Shown: positions 15,211-23,992 of the stretch, piece after piece | Position numbering within the stretch: the first letter of the stretch is position 1 | Layout of the letters: every line of letters starts with the position of its first letter | Source of the DNA: DASQJL01 sp035689165 | GTDB lineage: Bacteria; Eisenbacteria; RBG-16-71-46; SZUA-252 | Assembly: GCA_035689165.1 (NCBI GenBank) | Contig: DASSLZ010000350.1 | Location: 1-24,551, forward strand | DNA: 24,551 nucleotides | Direction: 5' to 3' | The notes under the pieces: generated by a model | Told to the model about the DNA's origin: nothing | Database searches by the model: none | The model's input: only the letters and a program-made list of their open reading frames with translations | Position numbers and translations under genes: made by a program

Positions 15211-18200
15211 ATGACTCCATCGGGCGATAGCCTTCATGCGACCCTGAGCCGCGCGCGGCGTTTCCTGGTCTGGCGCGCGGTGGAGCAGGCCGGGCTGGCG
15301 CTCGTCGTGGCCGCGATCCTGGTCGCGCTGATCGCGCTTGGGGTGGCGCTCGCCACGCCGCTCCATCGGGACGAATTCGTGCTGATCCGCTTGGGCCTTT
15401 TAGGGTCGGGGGCGCTCCTGCTCCTGTTCGCGGCGGCCCGCGTGGTGCTGGCTCCCGCGCGCCTGGAGGACGCGGCGCTCGCGACCGGCCGGCTCCTGGG
15501 CGAGCGGGACGACGAGCTCCTCGGCGCGCTCGAGCTGGCGCGCGCGGGAGCGGACGAATCGCGGGATTCCGGCGCCCTTCGCGACGCGGCGGTCGGCGCG
15601 GCGGCCGCGCGGGCCGCGGGCGCCCCGATCGCGCGGCTCCGCCGATGGGACGCGCGCGGCCGCTGGCTCCTGGCGGCGGGGGGAACCCTGGTGCTCCTCG
15701 GCGCCACCGCGGTCGCCGGAGGCGCCCGGACGCCTGCCGTGCTCCGCCACATCGCCGATCCCCGGACCGCCCCGATCGCGCCGATCGCGATCCGCGTCGA
15801 GCCGGGCACGCGCGACATCGAGGGCGGTGAGTCGGTCGTGATCCGGGCCTACGTGCGCGGCTCGGGGCAGCGCCCCAAGCTGGAAGTCGAGGACCGCGGC
15901 GACTGGAACGAGACGTCGCTGGACGAGGCCGAGGACGCCACGGGCGTGAAGTCGGGCGAGCGCGCGTGGTCGCTTCTCCTCCGCAATCTCAAGGACGATG
16001 TTCGCTACAAGGTGCGCGCGAGTGGCCAGGAATCCCCGGTCTACGCGCTCACCGTGCGCGACCTGCCGCGCGCGACCGGCTACCGCGTCCGCTACGACTA
16101 TCCTCCGTATACCGGCCTCAAGTCCGAAGAGAGCCACGCGGTGACCGGCGACCTGGCCGCGCCGCGCGGCACGCGCGCGCGCCTGGTCGTCACGCTGAGC
16201 CGGAGCGTCCGCCGCGGGGCGCTGCTCTTCGAGGGCGGTACGTCGGTCCCGGCCGAACCGGGGGAGCGTCTCGCCGCCTTCACGGTGCCGATCCGAGGCG
16301 ACGACCGGTACGCCGCGCGGCTCGAGGACGCGCGCGGCCGCCGCGTGGACCTGGGACCGTTCGAGGTCCGCGCCATTCCCGACCGGCCGCCGACCGTCTC
16401 CGTGCTCTCGCCCGGCTCGGTCGAGGACGTGGGGCGCGACATGACGGCGACGATCATCGCGGGCGCGACCGACGACTACGGCGTGCGGAAGATCCTGATC
16501 CGCTACAAGGTGCGCGACGGGGCCGAGAAGACCGAGGTGCTGCACGAAGAGAAGGGAACGGCCCGCGAGCTGGCCGTGCGCTACACGTGGGCGCTCCAGA
16601 GCTACTCGCTCCTGCCCGGCGAAGAGGTCGAGTACCGGATCGGAGCGATGGACGGCAACGCGGTGGACGGACCGCAGACCACCTGGTCCGACGCGCGCCT
16701 CCTCCGCTTCCCCTCCGCTTCCGAGATCCTCGCCTCGATGTCGGGCGAGCGCGACGAGACGATCCACTCCCTCGAGGATGCCTGGCAGGACGCGAAGGAC
16801 CTCTCCCAGAAGGCCGAGGAGCTGTCGCGCGACCTGGGCCGCACCCGCGAGATGACGTGGGAGAAGCAGCAGGAGGCGCAGAAGACCCTGGAGGGGCAGC
16901 AGCAGCTCCAGCAGAAGATCGACCAGGTAGCCGACAAGCTGAGCCAGGACGCGGAGAAGCTGAGCCAGTCGCACGCGCTGAATTCCGAGCTGGCGCAGAA
17001 GATCCAGGAGCTGCACGAGATCCTGAGCCAGATCAAGGACCAGTCGCTCCTCCGCTCGATCCAGAGGCTCCAGGACGCGATGAAGAATCTCTCGCCGGAG
17101 CAGATGCAGGCCGCGCTCCAGAATCTCAAGGTGAACCAGGAGCAGGTCATGAAGAGCCTGGAGCGGACGATCGAGATGCTGAAGCAGATCCGCACCGAGG
17201 ATAAGATGGAGGCCGCGTCGGAGCGCGCCGCCGAGATGGAGCGCCGGCAGATCGCGCTCAACGACTCCCTCTCCCGCGCGAAGAAGAGCGAGGAGACGAA
17301 GTCGCTCGCGAAGAGCCAGCGCGAAAACGAGAAGCTGAGCGCCGAGGAGCGCGCCGCGCTCGACTCGCTCGCGGCCGATCTCAAGGCGATGGACCCCGAG
17401 GCGTCGAAGGAATCGGAGCAGCTCGCGGACGATCTCGGCGAACAGGGGGCCAAGCCCGACTTCCAGCACGCCTCCGAGTCGATGGAGCAGGGCGATCGCG
17501 AGAACTCGCGCCAGGCCGCCGAACGGCTGAAGCAGCGCCTGACGCAGCTGCGCCAGGGCGTGGACAAGATGCGCGAGAAGTTCCAGAACAAGCGGAAGAA
17601 CGAGCTCGCGAAGAAGATGGAGGACGCCGCGCAGGACCTCCTCGACATCGGCAGGCTCCAGCAGAAGATGCTGAACGACCAGGAGAGCAGTCTCTCCGAG
17701 CGCGCCGAAACCCAGAAGGGTCTGGAGGACGCGACCACGGCCGTCACGAAGCGGATCGCCGACATCGGCAAGCAGACGCTCCACATCACGCCGGACATCG
17801 GGCAGGCGCTGGGACGTGCGCTCACGAACCAGGACAACTCGGTCGGCCGCTACTCGGAGCAGGACCTGGGCGGCGGGCTGATGGCCGGGAAGGAAGCGGC
17901 GATCGCGCTGAACCAGGCGGCGGCCGGGCTCCTCCGGAGCAAGCAGTCGATGCAGAGCTCCTCCTCGTCGACCGGCTTCCAGGAAGCGATGGACCGCCTG
18001 CAGAGCCTGGCCGGCGAGCAGGAGCAGCTGAACAGCCAGTCGATGGGGATGATGCCGGGCGAAGGGCAGCAGGAGGGGAGCCAGGCGAACCGGTTGAGCG
18101 AAGGGGAGGGGCAGGCGCTCTCCCGCATGGCCGCCGAGCAGGAGGCGATCCGGCGCGGCCTGGAAGAGACGATGCAGAAGCTGGGCAAGGGCGGCGGCAC

Positions 18201-18549
18201 GCTCGGGAACATGGGCGACGTGGCGGACGAAATGAAGAAGGTGGAGCAGGATCTCCGCGGCGGGCGGCTCAACCAGGAGACGACGGAGCGGCAGCAGCGG
18301 ATCCTGAGCCGGCTGTTGGACGCGCCGCGCAGCGTGGAGAAGCGCGACTACTCGCGCAAGCGCCAGTCGCGCCCCGGCGTAGACGTCGTGCGCTCCTCGC
18401 CCGGGGCGCTCTCGCCCGAGCTCCTACGGGCGCGCCCCTCACTGGCGGCCCTGCTCGCGCGCGCGGGACGCGATCCGGTGGCCCCGCGCTATCGCGCGCT
18501 CGTGGACGAGTATCTCCAGTCGGTGCTGGGCGGCGGGAAGCCCAAGTGA
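15211..18549 (+). CDS. giant membrane protein with coiled coil (DUF4175-like)
   Basis: This 1112-residue protein has three helices at its N-terminus (about 27-49, 60-81 and 152-170). Beta-sandwich-like regions follow (about 190-500), with the Ig-like stretch PDRPPTVSVLSPGSVEDVGRD near 390. From about residue 511 to 1040 it is an almost unbroken, highly charged coiled coil rich in Q, K, E and S, with a serine run near 910. It ends in a compact tail (ELLRARPSLAALLARAGRDPVAPRYRALVDEYL). The arrangement fits the DUF4175 family by memory. The topology suggests a rod projecting from the inner membrane into the periplasm, a scaffold rather than an enzyme. ATG 15211 has a close AGGGG site. The stop TGA overlaps the next start as GTGA. 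Confidence 0.88.
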   Translation: MTPSGDSLHATLSRARRFLVWRAVEQAGLALVVAAILVALIALGVALATPLHRDEFVLIRLGLLGSGALLLLFAAARVVLAPARLEDAALATGRLLGERDDELLGALELARAGADESRDSGALRDAAVGAAAARAAGAPIARLRRWDARGRWLLAAGGTLVLLGATAVAGGARTPAVLRHIADPRTAPIAPIAIRVEPGTRDIEGGESVVIRAYVRGSGQRPKLEVEDRGDWNETSLDEAEDATGVKSGERAWSLLLRNLKDDVRYKVRASGQESPVYALTVRDLPRATGYRVRYDYPPYTGLKSEESHAVTGDLAAPRGTRARLVVTLSRSVRRGALLFEGGTSVPAEPGERLAAFTVPIRGDDRYAARLEDARGRRVDLGPFEVRAIPDRPPTVSVLSPGSVEDVGRDMTATIIAGATDDYGVRKILIRYKVRDGAEKTEVLHEEKGTARELAVRYTWALQSYSLLPGEEVEYRIGAMDGNAVDGPQTTWSDARLLRFPSASEILASMSGERDETIHSLEDAWQDAKDLSQKAEELSRDLGRTREMTWEKQQEAQKTLEGQQQLQQKIDQVADKLSQDAEKLSQSHALNSELAQKIQELHEILSQIKDQSLLRSIQRLQDAMKNLSPEQMQAALQNLKVNQEQVMKSLERTIEMLKQIRTEDKMEAASERAAEMERRQIALNDSLSRAKKSEETKSLAKSQRENEKLSAEERAALDSLAADLKAMDPEASKESEQLADDLGEQGAKPDFQHASESMEQGDRENSRQAAERLKQRLTQLRQGVDKMREKFQNKRKNELAKKMEDAAQDLLDIGRLQQKMLNDQESSLSERAETQKGLEDATTAVTKRIADIGKQTLHITPDIGQALGRALTNQDNSVGRYSEQDLGGGLMAGKEAAIALNQAAAGLLRSKQSMQSSSSSTGFQEAMDRLQSLAGEQEQLNSQSMGMMPGEGQQEGSQANRLSEGEGQALSRMAAEQEAIRRGLEETMQKLGKGGGTLGNMGDVADEMKKVEQDLRGGRLNQETTERQQRILSRLLDAPRSVEKRDYSRKRQSRPGVDVVRSSPGALSPELLRARPSLAALLARAGRDPVAPRYRALVDEYLQSVLGGGKPK

Positions 18550-19355
18550 CCCGGCATTCCATCGGGACCCGCCGCGCGGGCCGCGCCGCGATCGCGCTCG
18601 CGTCTGCCGCCCTGCTCGTGACCGCGGCGTCGGGGAGCGCCGGCGCCAAGCCGCGCCCCGAGCCCCCGGCCAAGGCCGAGCCGCGCGTCGCACCCCGCGT
18701 TCCCCAGCCCCTTCCGCTCCTGAACCGCGACGACCGTCTGCCCGAGGGATACCAGGATCTCGTGCGGCGGCTGATGGCGCGCGGCCCCGGCGACACCCTG
18801 GGCGACGGCGTGTTCACGCTGGCCGAGGGCTCGTTCCACGCGGGGGCCTTCGACGAGGCGGGAGGGCGCTACGCCGATTTCGCGCAGCGCTTCCCGCGGA
18901 ATCTCCGCGTGAACCTGGCGCTCGAGCGGCTGCTCCTCATGAAGGACGGCCGCGACTTCGGCGACGAGCCGCTCCGGATCTACGCGCGCGCCGACCTCAT
19001 GCGCGCCGAAGGCCACGCCGACTCGGCCGAGACCGCGCTCACCGCCGGCCTCGCGCGCTATCCGGGCACGAAGCTGCGCTACCACTTCCGCTACGCGCTC
19101 GCGGAGATCGCGCGCGACAAGGGCAACCATGCCGCGGCGATCGAGCAGGCGCTGGCGGTGGCCGACACGTCGGCCGGCTCGCGCCTGGCCCCCGCCGCGC
19201 TCAAGCTGGCGGGGGATGAGACGCTCGCCATGGGCGGGCCGCCGGAGCGCGCGTCCGGCTACTACCAGTCGCTCCTGGAGCGCTTCCCCGATTCGCCCCT
19301 CGCGCCCTCGGTGCGCGAGCGGCTGCTCCTCCTCCGAAAGAAGATGCAGCTGTGA
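18546..19355 (+). CDS. exported TPR-like repeat protein
   Basis: This 269-residue protein starts with a GTG that overlaps the stop of the coiled-coil gene (GTGA), so it is translationally coupled to it. A signal peptide (AAIALASAALLVTAASGSAGA) is followed by a proline-rich linker and then helical pairs. These have the TPR look: LAEGSFHAGAFDEAGGRYADFAQRFP, ADSAETALTAGLARYPG, LAEIARDKGNHAAAIEQALAVAD and ERASGYYQSLLERFPDSPLAPSVRERLLLLRKK. Such proteins usually hold partners together. By position it should work in the periplasm with the coiled-coil protein and the next gene. I do not recognise a named family. Confidence 0.85.
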   Translation: MTRHSIGTRRAGRAAIALASAALLVTAASGSAGAKPRPEPPAKAEPRVAPRVPQPLPLLNRDDRLPEGYQDLVRRLMARGPGDTLGDGVFTLAEGSFHAGAFDEAGGRYADFAQRFPRNLRVNLALERLLLMKDGRDFGDEPLRIYARADLMRAEGHADSAETALTAGLARYPGTKLRYHFRYALAEIARDKGNHAAAIEQALAVADTSAGSRLAPAALKLAGDETLAMGGPPERASGYYQSLLERFPDSPLAPSVRERLLLLRKKMQL

Positions 19356-20625
19356 GCCGCGCGCGCCGATGGCTCCTCCTTCTCGTCCTGGCGGTGGCCG
19401 CGCTCGGCGCCCTTCCCGGCGCGGCCGGCGCGCGGCTCCTGGTGCCGATGGACGACAAGCAGGCCGACCATCTCCGCGCCTACGGGCTCACCTATTGGGC
19501 GCTGGAGCGCGGGATGCATGGGGAGTGGCTGCTCAACTACCGCGGCGGGTCGTTCCTGCTGCCCGACAACGCGGCGCTCGCGACCGAGGCGGTGGTGCGC
19601 GGCGTCACGGTGGAGCCGGTGGACGAGGCGATGGTGGCGCGGATCATGGCCGAGATCGCGGACAACAACATGGAGTCGGTGAAGCTGGAGACCGCGCCGC
19701 GGATCGCCGTCTACGTGCCGCCCAGCGCGCCCCCCTGGGACGACGCGGTACAGCTCGCCCTGGATTACGCGCAGATCCCCTACACCAAGCTCTGGGACGC
19801 GGAAGTTCTCGACGGAAAGCTCGCCCAGTACGACTGGCTGCACCTGCACCACGAGGACTTCACGGGCCAGTACGGCAAGTTCTTCGCGGCGTTCGCGACG
19901 ACCGACTGGTACCGGCGGCAGGTGGCCGAGAACGAGACGATGGCCAAGAGCCGCGGCTTCAGCAAGGTGTCGGAGCTGAAGAAGGCGGTGGCGCGCACGA
20001 TCAAGGCGTACGTGGCGGCCGGAGGATTCCTGTTCGCGATGTGCTCCGCGACCGACACGTTCGACATCGCGCTCGCCGCGAAGAACGTGGACATCGTCGG
20101 GCCCGAATACGACGGCGACGGAGCCGACCCGCGCGCCGACGCCAAGCTCGATTTCGGCGAATGCCTCGCCTTCCAGAACTTCCAGCTGGACGAGAACCCG
20201 ATGGTCTACGAGTTCTCCAACATCGACACGACGAACCGCGCCTCCCTGCGCGGCCAGCGCAACGACACCTTCACCCTCTTCGACTTCTCGGCGAAGCAGG
20301 ATCCGGTGCCGTCGATGCTGGTGCAGGACCACGTGGCCGTGGTGCCCGGGTTCATGGGACAGACCACCGGTTTCGAGAAGTCGCTGATCAAGCCCGGCAT
20401 CACGGTCCTCGCCGAGACGCCCGGCGCCGACGACGTGAAGTACCTGCACGGCCATTACGGCAAGGGAACCTCACGTTCTACGGCGGCCACGACCCCGAGG
20501 ACTACCAGCACGCCGTGGGCGATCCGCCCACCGATCTGTCGCTGCACAAGCACTCCCCCGGCTACCGGCTGATCCTGAACAACGTCCTCTTCCCGGCCGC
20601 GGAGAAGAAGGAGAAGAAGACCTAG
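19352..20625 (+). CDS. exported 'asparagine synthetase B'-annotated family protein, frameshifted
   Basis: The reading frame starts with GTG in a GTGA overlap with the TPR gene and has a signal peptide (LLLLVLAVAALGALPGAAGA). The mature start LLVPMDDKQADHLRAYGLTYW and WLLNYRGGSFLLPD match a family annotated 'asparagine synthetase B' in Bacteroidetes. That name looks wrong, since I see neither an N-terminal catalytic cysteine nor a synthetase ATP loop. Near 20464-20466 the frame breaks: after HGHYGKG the original frame gives a low-complexity tail to 20572. The next frame continues sensibly as NLTFYGGHDPEDYQHAVGD and ends in EKKEKKT at 20625. One extra G in the run AAGGGAAC would restore a 424-residue protein. 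Either the base was lost in sequencing or assembly, or the gene is truly broken near its end. Confidence 0.82.
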
Positions 20626-20662
20626 CCGGGCCGCGGGCGGTTTGCTACGCTCCGCCCCTGCC

Positions 20663-21637
20663 ATGTACGACCCGAGCCGCGAGTACACGACCAGCGTTCT
20701 CATCGCGGGCGTCACCGGCGCGATCGGGCGGGCGGTGGCCCGCGACCTGATCGTGAACGGCTATCGCGTCTACGGTCTCATCCGGGACGCCGAATCCCGC
20801 GACCGCCTTCCCTACGGCGTCGTCGGTGTCGTCGGCGACGTCCGCGCTCCCGAGAAATGGGAAACGGCGATCGAGCGGACGCAGGTCGTGGTGAACTGCG
20901 CCTTCCCGCGCGACCTGTCCACCGGCGCCCTCACCTACGAAGACGCCGAGCGCGAAGCGGACGAGCTGGCCGCGATCCTGGATCGGCTCTGCGACCTGGT
21001 CCGGCGACGGAAGCGCCGCCTGATCCACACCTTCGGCGCGCTCCTCTACGAACCCGACGCGAACGGATGGGTGCGCGAGACCTCGGCCATCGCCTCCGGG
21101 CGGGGCTATGGGGTGCGCCATCGTCGGACCTATCCCGTCTTCGAGAAGCACCGGAAGAAGGGGCTCAAGGCGATGAGCGTGAACCCGGCGTTCGTCTATG
21201 GACGCGGCGGCTGGTTCGAATACGGGCTGGTCCAGCCGCTCGTGCGCGGCCAGGCGGTCCTGATCGGCGACGGATCCCAGACGATGCACTACGTGGCCGC
21301 TTCCGACGCGGCCAGCGGATACCGGCTCGCGATCGAGCACGGCCTGGACGGCGAGGATTACCTGCTGGGCGACGATCGCCCCACCACCCTCGGCGAATTC
21401 ACGCGGCTGGTCGCGCGCGAGCTGGGCGTGGCCGAGCCGCGCTCGGTCCCCGAGGAAGAGCTGGTGGCGCAGCTCGGCGCCTGGAACGTCGACGCCTACA
21501 CGTTCTGCCCCAAGGTGGATTCGACCAAGGCGCGCGAGCGCCTCGGCTGGACCCCGCGCTATCCGACTATCGAAGAAGGCGTCCCCGCCGCGATCCGCGA
21601 TTACAAGCGCGCGCAGCTCCAGGCGGCATCCGGATAA
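20663..21637 (+). CDS. NAD(P)-dependent epimerase/dehydratase-like (extended SDR) protein
   Basis: This 324-residue cytoplasmic protein has the Rossmann nucleotide-binding motif GVTGAIGRAV (about residues 16-25) and the extended-SDR layout. Its later landmarks are VNPAFVYGRGGWFE, the substrate-side VAASDAASGYRLAIEH and the C-terminal LGWTPRYPTIEEGVPAAIRDY, which resemble sugar-nucleotide epimerases. The catalytic YxxxK motif is not visible in the expected place, which reads TYPVFEKHRKKG, so activity may be altered or the residues shifted. I chose ATG at 20663 over the TTG at 20642 because the protein then begins just before the Rossmann fold. There is no ribosome binding site, but a TACGCT at 20646-20651 could be the -10 of a leaderless or nearly leaderless message. 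Confidence 0.87.
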   Translation: MYDPSREYTTSVLIAGVTGAIGRAVARDLIVNGYRVYGLIRDAESRDRLPYGVVGVVGDVRAPEKWETAIERTQVVVNCAFPRDLSTGALTYEDAEREADELAAILDRLCDLVRRRKRRLIHTFGALLYEPDANGWVRETSAIASGRGYGVRHRRTYPVFEKHRKKGLKAMSVNPAFVYGRGGWFEYGLVQPLVRGQAVLIGDGSQTMHYVAASDAASGYRLAIEHGLDGEDYLLGDDRPTTLGEFTRLVARELGVAEPRSVPEEELVAQLGAWNVDAYTFCPKVDSTKARERLGWTPRYPTIEEGVPAAIRDYKRAQLQAASG

Positions 21638-21642
21638 TCCGC

Positions 21643-23250
21643 ATGCGGCTGCGCCCAGAACGCCGCCGCTTCGCCGTACCGCTTCGCGCCGCCCTCGTCC
21701 TCTCGCTCCTGGCCTCCTGCGCTCCCGCGCCCGCCGATTCCTGGTGGCGGCACGTCCGCTGGCTGGCCGACGACGCGCGCCAGGGGCGCGAGACCGGAAG
21801 CCCGGGCTACCTCGCCGCCGCGCAGTACGTCGCGCACGAGTTCGAGACGGCGGGCGCCCGCCCTGCGGGGACCAGCGGGTACTTCCAGCCGGTCGCGTTC
21901 ATCGCCCGGAGGCTCGTCGAGCCCGAGTGCCTCGTCACCCTGGCGCGAGCCGATCGCACCGATACGCTCGTCCTGGGCGAGGATGCGCTCCTCTCCTCGT
22001 CGATCGACGCCGCCGATTCCGTGGACGCTCCGGCGGTGTTCGCGGGCCACGGCCTGGAGCTCCCGGAGCAGGGGCTGGACGATCTCGCCGGGCTCGATCT
22101 GCGCGGCGCGGTGGTCTTCTATCTCCGCGGCGCGCCGCGCGAGGTTCCTTCCACGGTCGCCGCCCACGCCCAGTCCACGGGCGAGCGCTGGGCGCGGCTC
22201 CGCGAGCGCGGCGCGATCGGAATGGTCACGATCTCCAACCCCAAGGCGCGTTCGATCCCCTGGGAGCGGGCCCGGCTGTCCCGCCTGGAGGAGGGTTTCG
22301 CGCTCGCCGATTCCACGCTCGACGAAAAGGGTGGGATGCGGTTTTCGATGTACTTCAATCCCGACCGGGCCGAGCGCCTCTTCCAGGGAACCGGACACAC
22401 CTTCGCCGAGATGCTCCAGTTGGCGGATCAGAACCGGCCGCTCCCCCGCTTCACCCTCCCCTTCCGCATCCGCGCGCGCGTGCGGATGACGGCCCGGAAC
22501 GCGGAGAGCCCCAACGTCGTCGGCGTGATCCCGGGTAGCGATCCCGCGCTCCGGGACGAATCGGTCGTGCTCACGGCGCACCTCGATCACCTGGGGATCG
22601 GGGCGCCGGTCGACGGGGACTCCATCTACAACGGAGCGATGGACAACGCGAGCGGCGTGGCGACGCTGATCGAGATCGCGCATGCCCTGCGCGGCGGGCC
22701 TCCGCCCCGGCGCTCGGTCGTGCTCCTCGCGCTGACCGCCGAGGAGGAGGGCCTTCTCGGGTCCAGCTGGTTCGCGGCGCACCCGCCCGCGGCCGTGGGC
22801 CGCATGGTGGCGAGCCTCAACCTCGACATGTTCCTGCCGATCGCGCCCCTTCGTTCCGTGATCGCGTACGGCGAGAGGGAATCGGATCTGGGGGACTGGT
22901 TCCGCGCCGTCGCGGATTCGGCGGGCTTGAAGGTGGAACCCGATCCCGAGCCCGCGCAGAACTACTTCATCCGGAGCGATCAGTACAGCCTGGTACGCGC
23001 CGGAGTGCCGTCGCTCTTCGCCGACATCGGCGCCGGAGGAGACTCGACGCTCGTACGGCGGTTCCAGCTGTGGCGCAAGAACCGCTACCACGCGCCGTCG
23101 GACGACACGCGCCAGCCGATCGATTTCCGGTCGGCCGACGATTTCAACCGGCTGCTCCTGCGCTTCACCCGGGACGTCGCGAATCGGCCGGAACGAGCGC
23201 GGTGGAAGGCCGACTCGTTCTTCCGGCGCTACCAGCGCGTTCCGAGCTAG
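21643..23250 (+). CDS. M28-family zinc aminopeptidase, lipoprotein
   Basis: This 535-residue exported peptidase starts five bases after the epimerase stop. Its leader ends in a lipobox (LLASC, Cys26), so it should be lipid-anchored. A PA-type insert (about residues 128-200, with VFAGHGLE and LDLRGAVVFYLRG) precedes the catalytic domain. The two-zinc site of family M28 is complete: His313 and Asp315 in TAHLDHLG, bridging Asp334 in MDNASG, Glu367/Glu368 in TAEEEG, Asp395 in NLDM, and the C-terminal histidine in NRYHAPSDD. It probably trims N-terminal residues from peptides in the periplasm. It ends head-to-tail against the prepilin gene, and their stop codons overlap in a CTAG. Confidence 0.94.
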   Translation: MRLRPERRRFAVPLRAALVLSLLASCAPAPADSWWRHVRWLADDARQGRETGSPGYLAAAQYVAHEFETAGARPAGTSGYFQPVAFIARRLVEPECLVTLARADRTDTLVLGEDALLSSSIDAADSVDAPAVFAGHGLELPEQGLDDLAGLDLRGAVVFYLRGAPREVPSTVAAHAQSTGERWARLRERGAIGMVTISNPKARSIPWERARLSRLEEGFALADSTLDEKGGMRFSMYFNPDRAERLFQGTGHTFAEMLQLADQNRPLPRFTLPFRIRARVRMTARNAESPNVVGVIPGSDPALRDESVVLTAHLDHLGIGAPVDGDSIYNGAMDNASGVATLIEIAHALRGGPPPRRSVVLLALTAEEEGLLGSSWFAAHPPAAVGRMVASLNLDMFLPIAPLRSVIAYGERESDLGDWFRAVADSAGLKVEPDPEPAQNYFIRSDQYSLVRAGVPSLFADIGAGGDSTLVRRFQLWRKNRYHAPSDDTRQPIDFRSADDFNRLLLRFTRDVANRPERARWKADSFFRRYQRVPS

Positions 23251-23732
23251 AAGCCGGTCTCGCTCGCGACCACGAGCGTCGTGCGGAGCGGGGACAGGTT
23301 GACCGTGTTCTGGCCGCCGAGCAGCGACTTGGCCGCCTTGATCATCTCCCGGTCCCCGGAGATGACGGAGACCCCGACGAGGACGCCGGTCCCCGGGAAA
23401 CGGGACGTCACTCCGCCTCCCCCGTTCACCATCCAGTTGTCGTAGTCGAGCTTGTAGGCGCTCTTGAAGAAGACCATGCCGCGCGGCAGGTAGGGCGTGA
23501 GCTCCACCGGCACGACGCCGGCCTGCTCCTCGGGGGGCCACTGCTGGTGGTCGCCGAAATACAGGTACACCGCCGCGCGCACGGCCTGGATGTCGGCGAC
23601 GGCCTGGGCTGCGCGCACGTCGCGCATGAAGTTCATGTAGTTGGGGATGGCGATGGCCGCGAGGATGCCGACCACCGTCATGGCGACGGCGAGCTCGAGC
23701 ATCGTCAGCCCCTTGGAGAATCCTCGGAGCAC
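23247..23732 (-). CDS. type IV prepilin-like protein
   Basis: The N-terminus is a class III (prepilin) signal: RGFSKG followed by LTMLELAVAMTVVGILAAIAIPNY. Cleavage by PilD-type peptidase is expected after Gly8, giving a mature protein with Leu at position 1 (phenylalanine is usual) and the conserved Glu at position 5. The globular part is about 130 residues with a glycine-rich loop (VNGGGGV) and the ending LRTTLVVASETGF. I chose GTG at 23732 (161 residues) because an AAGGAG site lies nine bases before it and the leader is then eight residues. The open frame extends further upstream but has no pilin character there. It could be a major pilin, a minor pilin or a type II secretion pseudopilin. 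No assembly genes are in view. Confidence 0.88.
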   Translation of the reverse strand: MLRGFSKGLTMLELAVAMTVVGILAAIAIPNYMNFMRDVRAAQAVADIQAVRAAVYLYFGDHQQWPPEEQAGVVPVELTPYLPRGMVFFKSAYKLDYDNWMVNGGGGVTSRFPGTGVLVGVSVISGDREMIKAAKSLLGGQNTVNLSPLRTTLVVASETGF

Positions 23733-23851
23733 CCCTTCCGGCTCCTTCCCTGGCGATTGTCGGCGCTTCGTGCGACGGTGTTCCGCGCTCAACGTATCGG
23801 CGTCCGGGAGGGCGTTCTTGAAGGCGGGAAGCTGCTCGGGGGAGCGGTGTT

Positions 23852-23911
23852 GCCGCTTACGGGCCCATACGAAGGGGGCCGCCGCCCCCGGCGGCCCCAA
23901 GCCTCTTACGG
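23852..23911 (-). repeat. imperfect direct repeat CCGTAAG(A/C)GGC
   Basis: On the minus strand the 11-mer occurs at 23911-23901 and 23862-23852, differing at one base. The two copies flank the strong hairpin at 23875-23898 at near-equal distance (2 and 12 bases). In each copy the AGG/CGG side can pair with nearby bases: CCTC with GAGG, and AGCGG with CCGCT. This suggests paired RNA elements in the prepilin leader. Confidence 0.4.
23875..23898 (-). other. strong GC hairpin in prepilin leader
   Basis: A perfect nine-base stem (GGGGCCGCC with GGCGGCCCC) encloses a six-base loop. It lies about 140 bases ahead of the prepilin start. There is no T run after it on either strand, so it is not a classic terminator. 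It could be an attenuator, a regulator-binding RNA or a transcript-stabilising structure. Confidence 0.5.
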
Positions 23912-23927
23912 AGGGGGGAATCCTCAA

Positions 23928-23943
23928 CCGGCGCCTCCGCCGG
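23928..23943. other. short perfect hairpin (CCGGCG-CCTC-CGCCGG)
   Basis: A six-base stem closes a four-base loop, placed between the two larger hairpins. It is self-complementary on either strand and lacks a T run. It adds to the impression of a structured leader, but in DNA of this GC content such a palindrome could be chance. Confidence 0.35.
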
Positions 23944-23965
23944 CCCGGTGGGGGGTCCGTTGGGG

Positions 23966-23992
23966 CCCGGGAGGCCGGGAAGGCCCCCCGGG
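23966..23992 (-). terminator. hairpin after the DUF5916 gene, possible terminator
   Basis: On the minus strand an 11-base stem (CCCGGGGGGCC with GGCCTCCCGGG, one G-U pair) closes a five-base loop. It begins 26 bases after the DUF5916 stop codon, where a terminator would be expected. It has no T tract, so if it stops transcription it does so without the usual U-rich tail or with other factors. Confidence 0.4.

Noticed and set aside
15400..17784. A 794-codon open frame on the minus strand
   Set aside because: It lies wholly antisense to the DUF4175-like gene, whose sense protein has clear helices and coiled coil. The minus product is an Arg/Leu-rich mirror of the GC-rich coiled-coil codons with no family features.
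21601..23541. A 646-codon minus-strand frame
   Set aside because: Antisense to the M28 peptidase, whose zinc ligands are complete; it also overlaps the prepilin gene in another frame.
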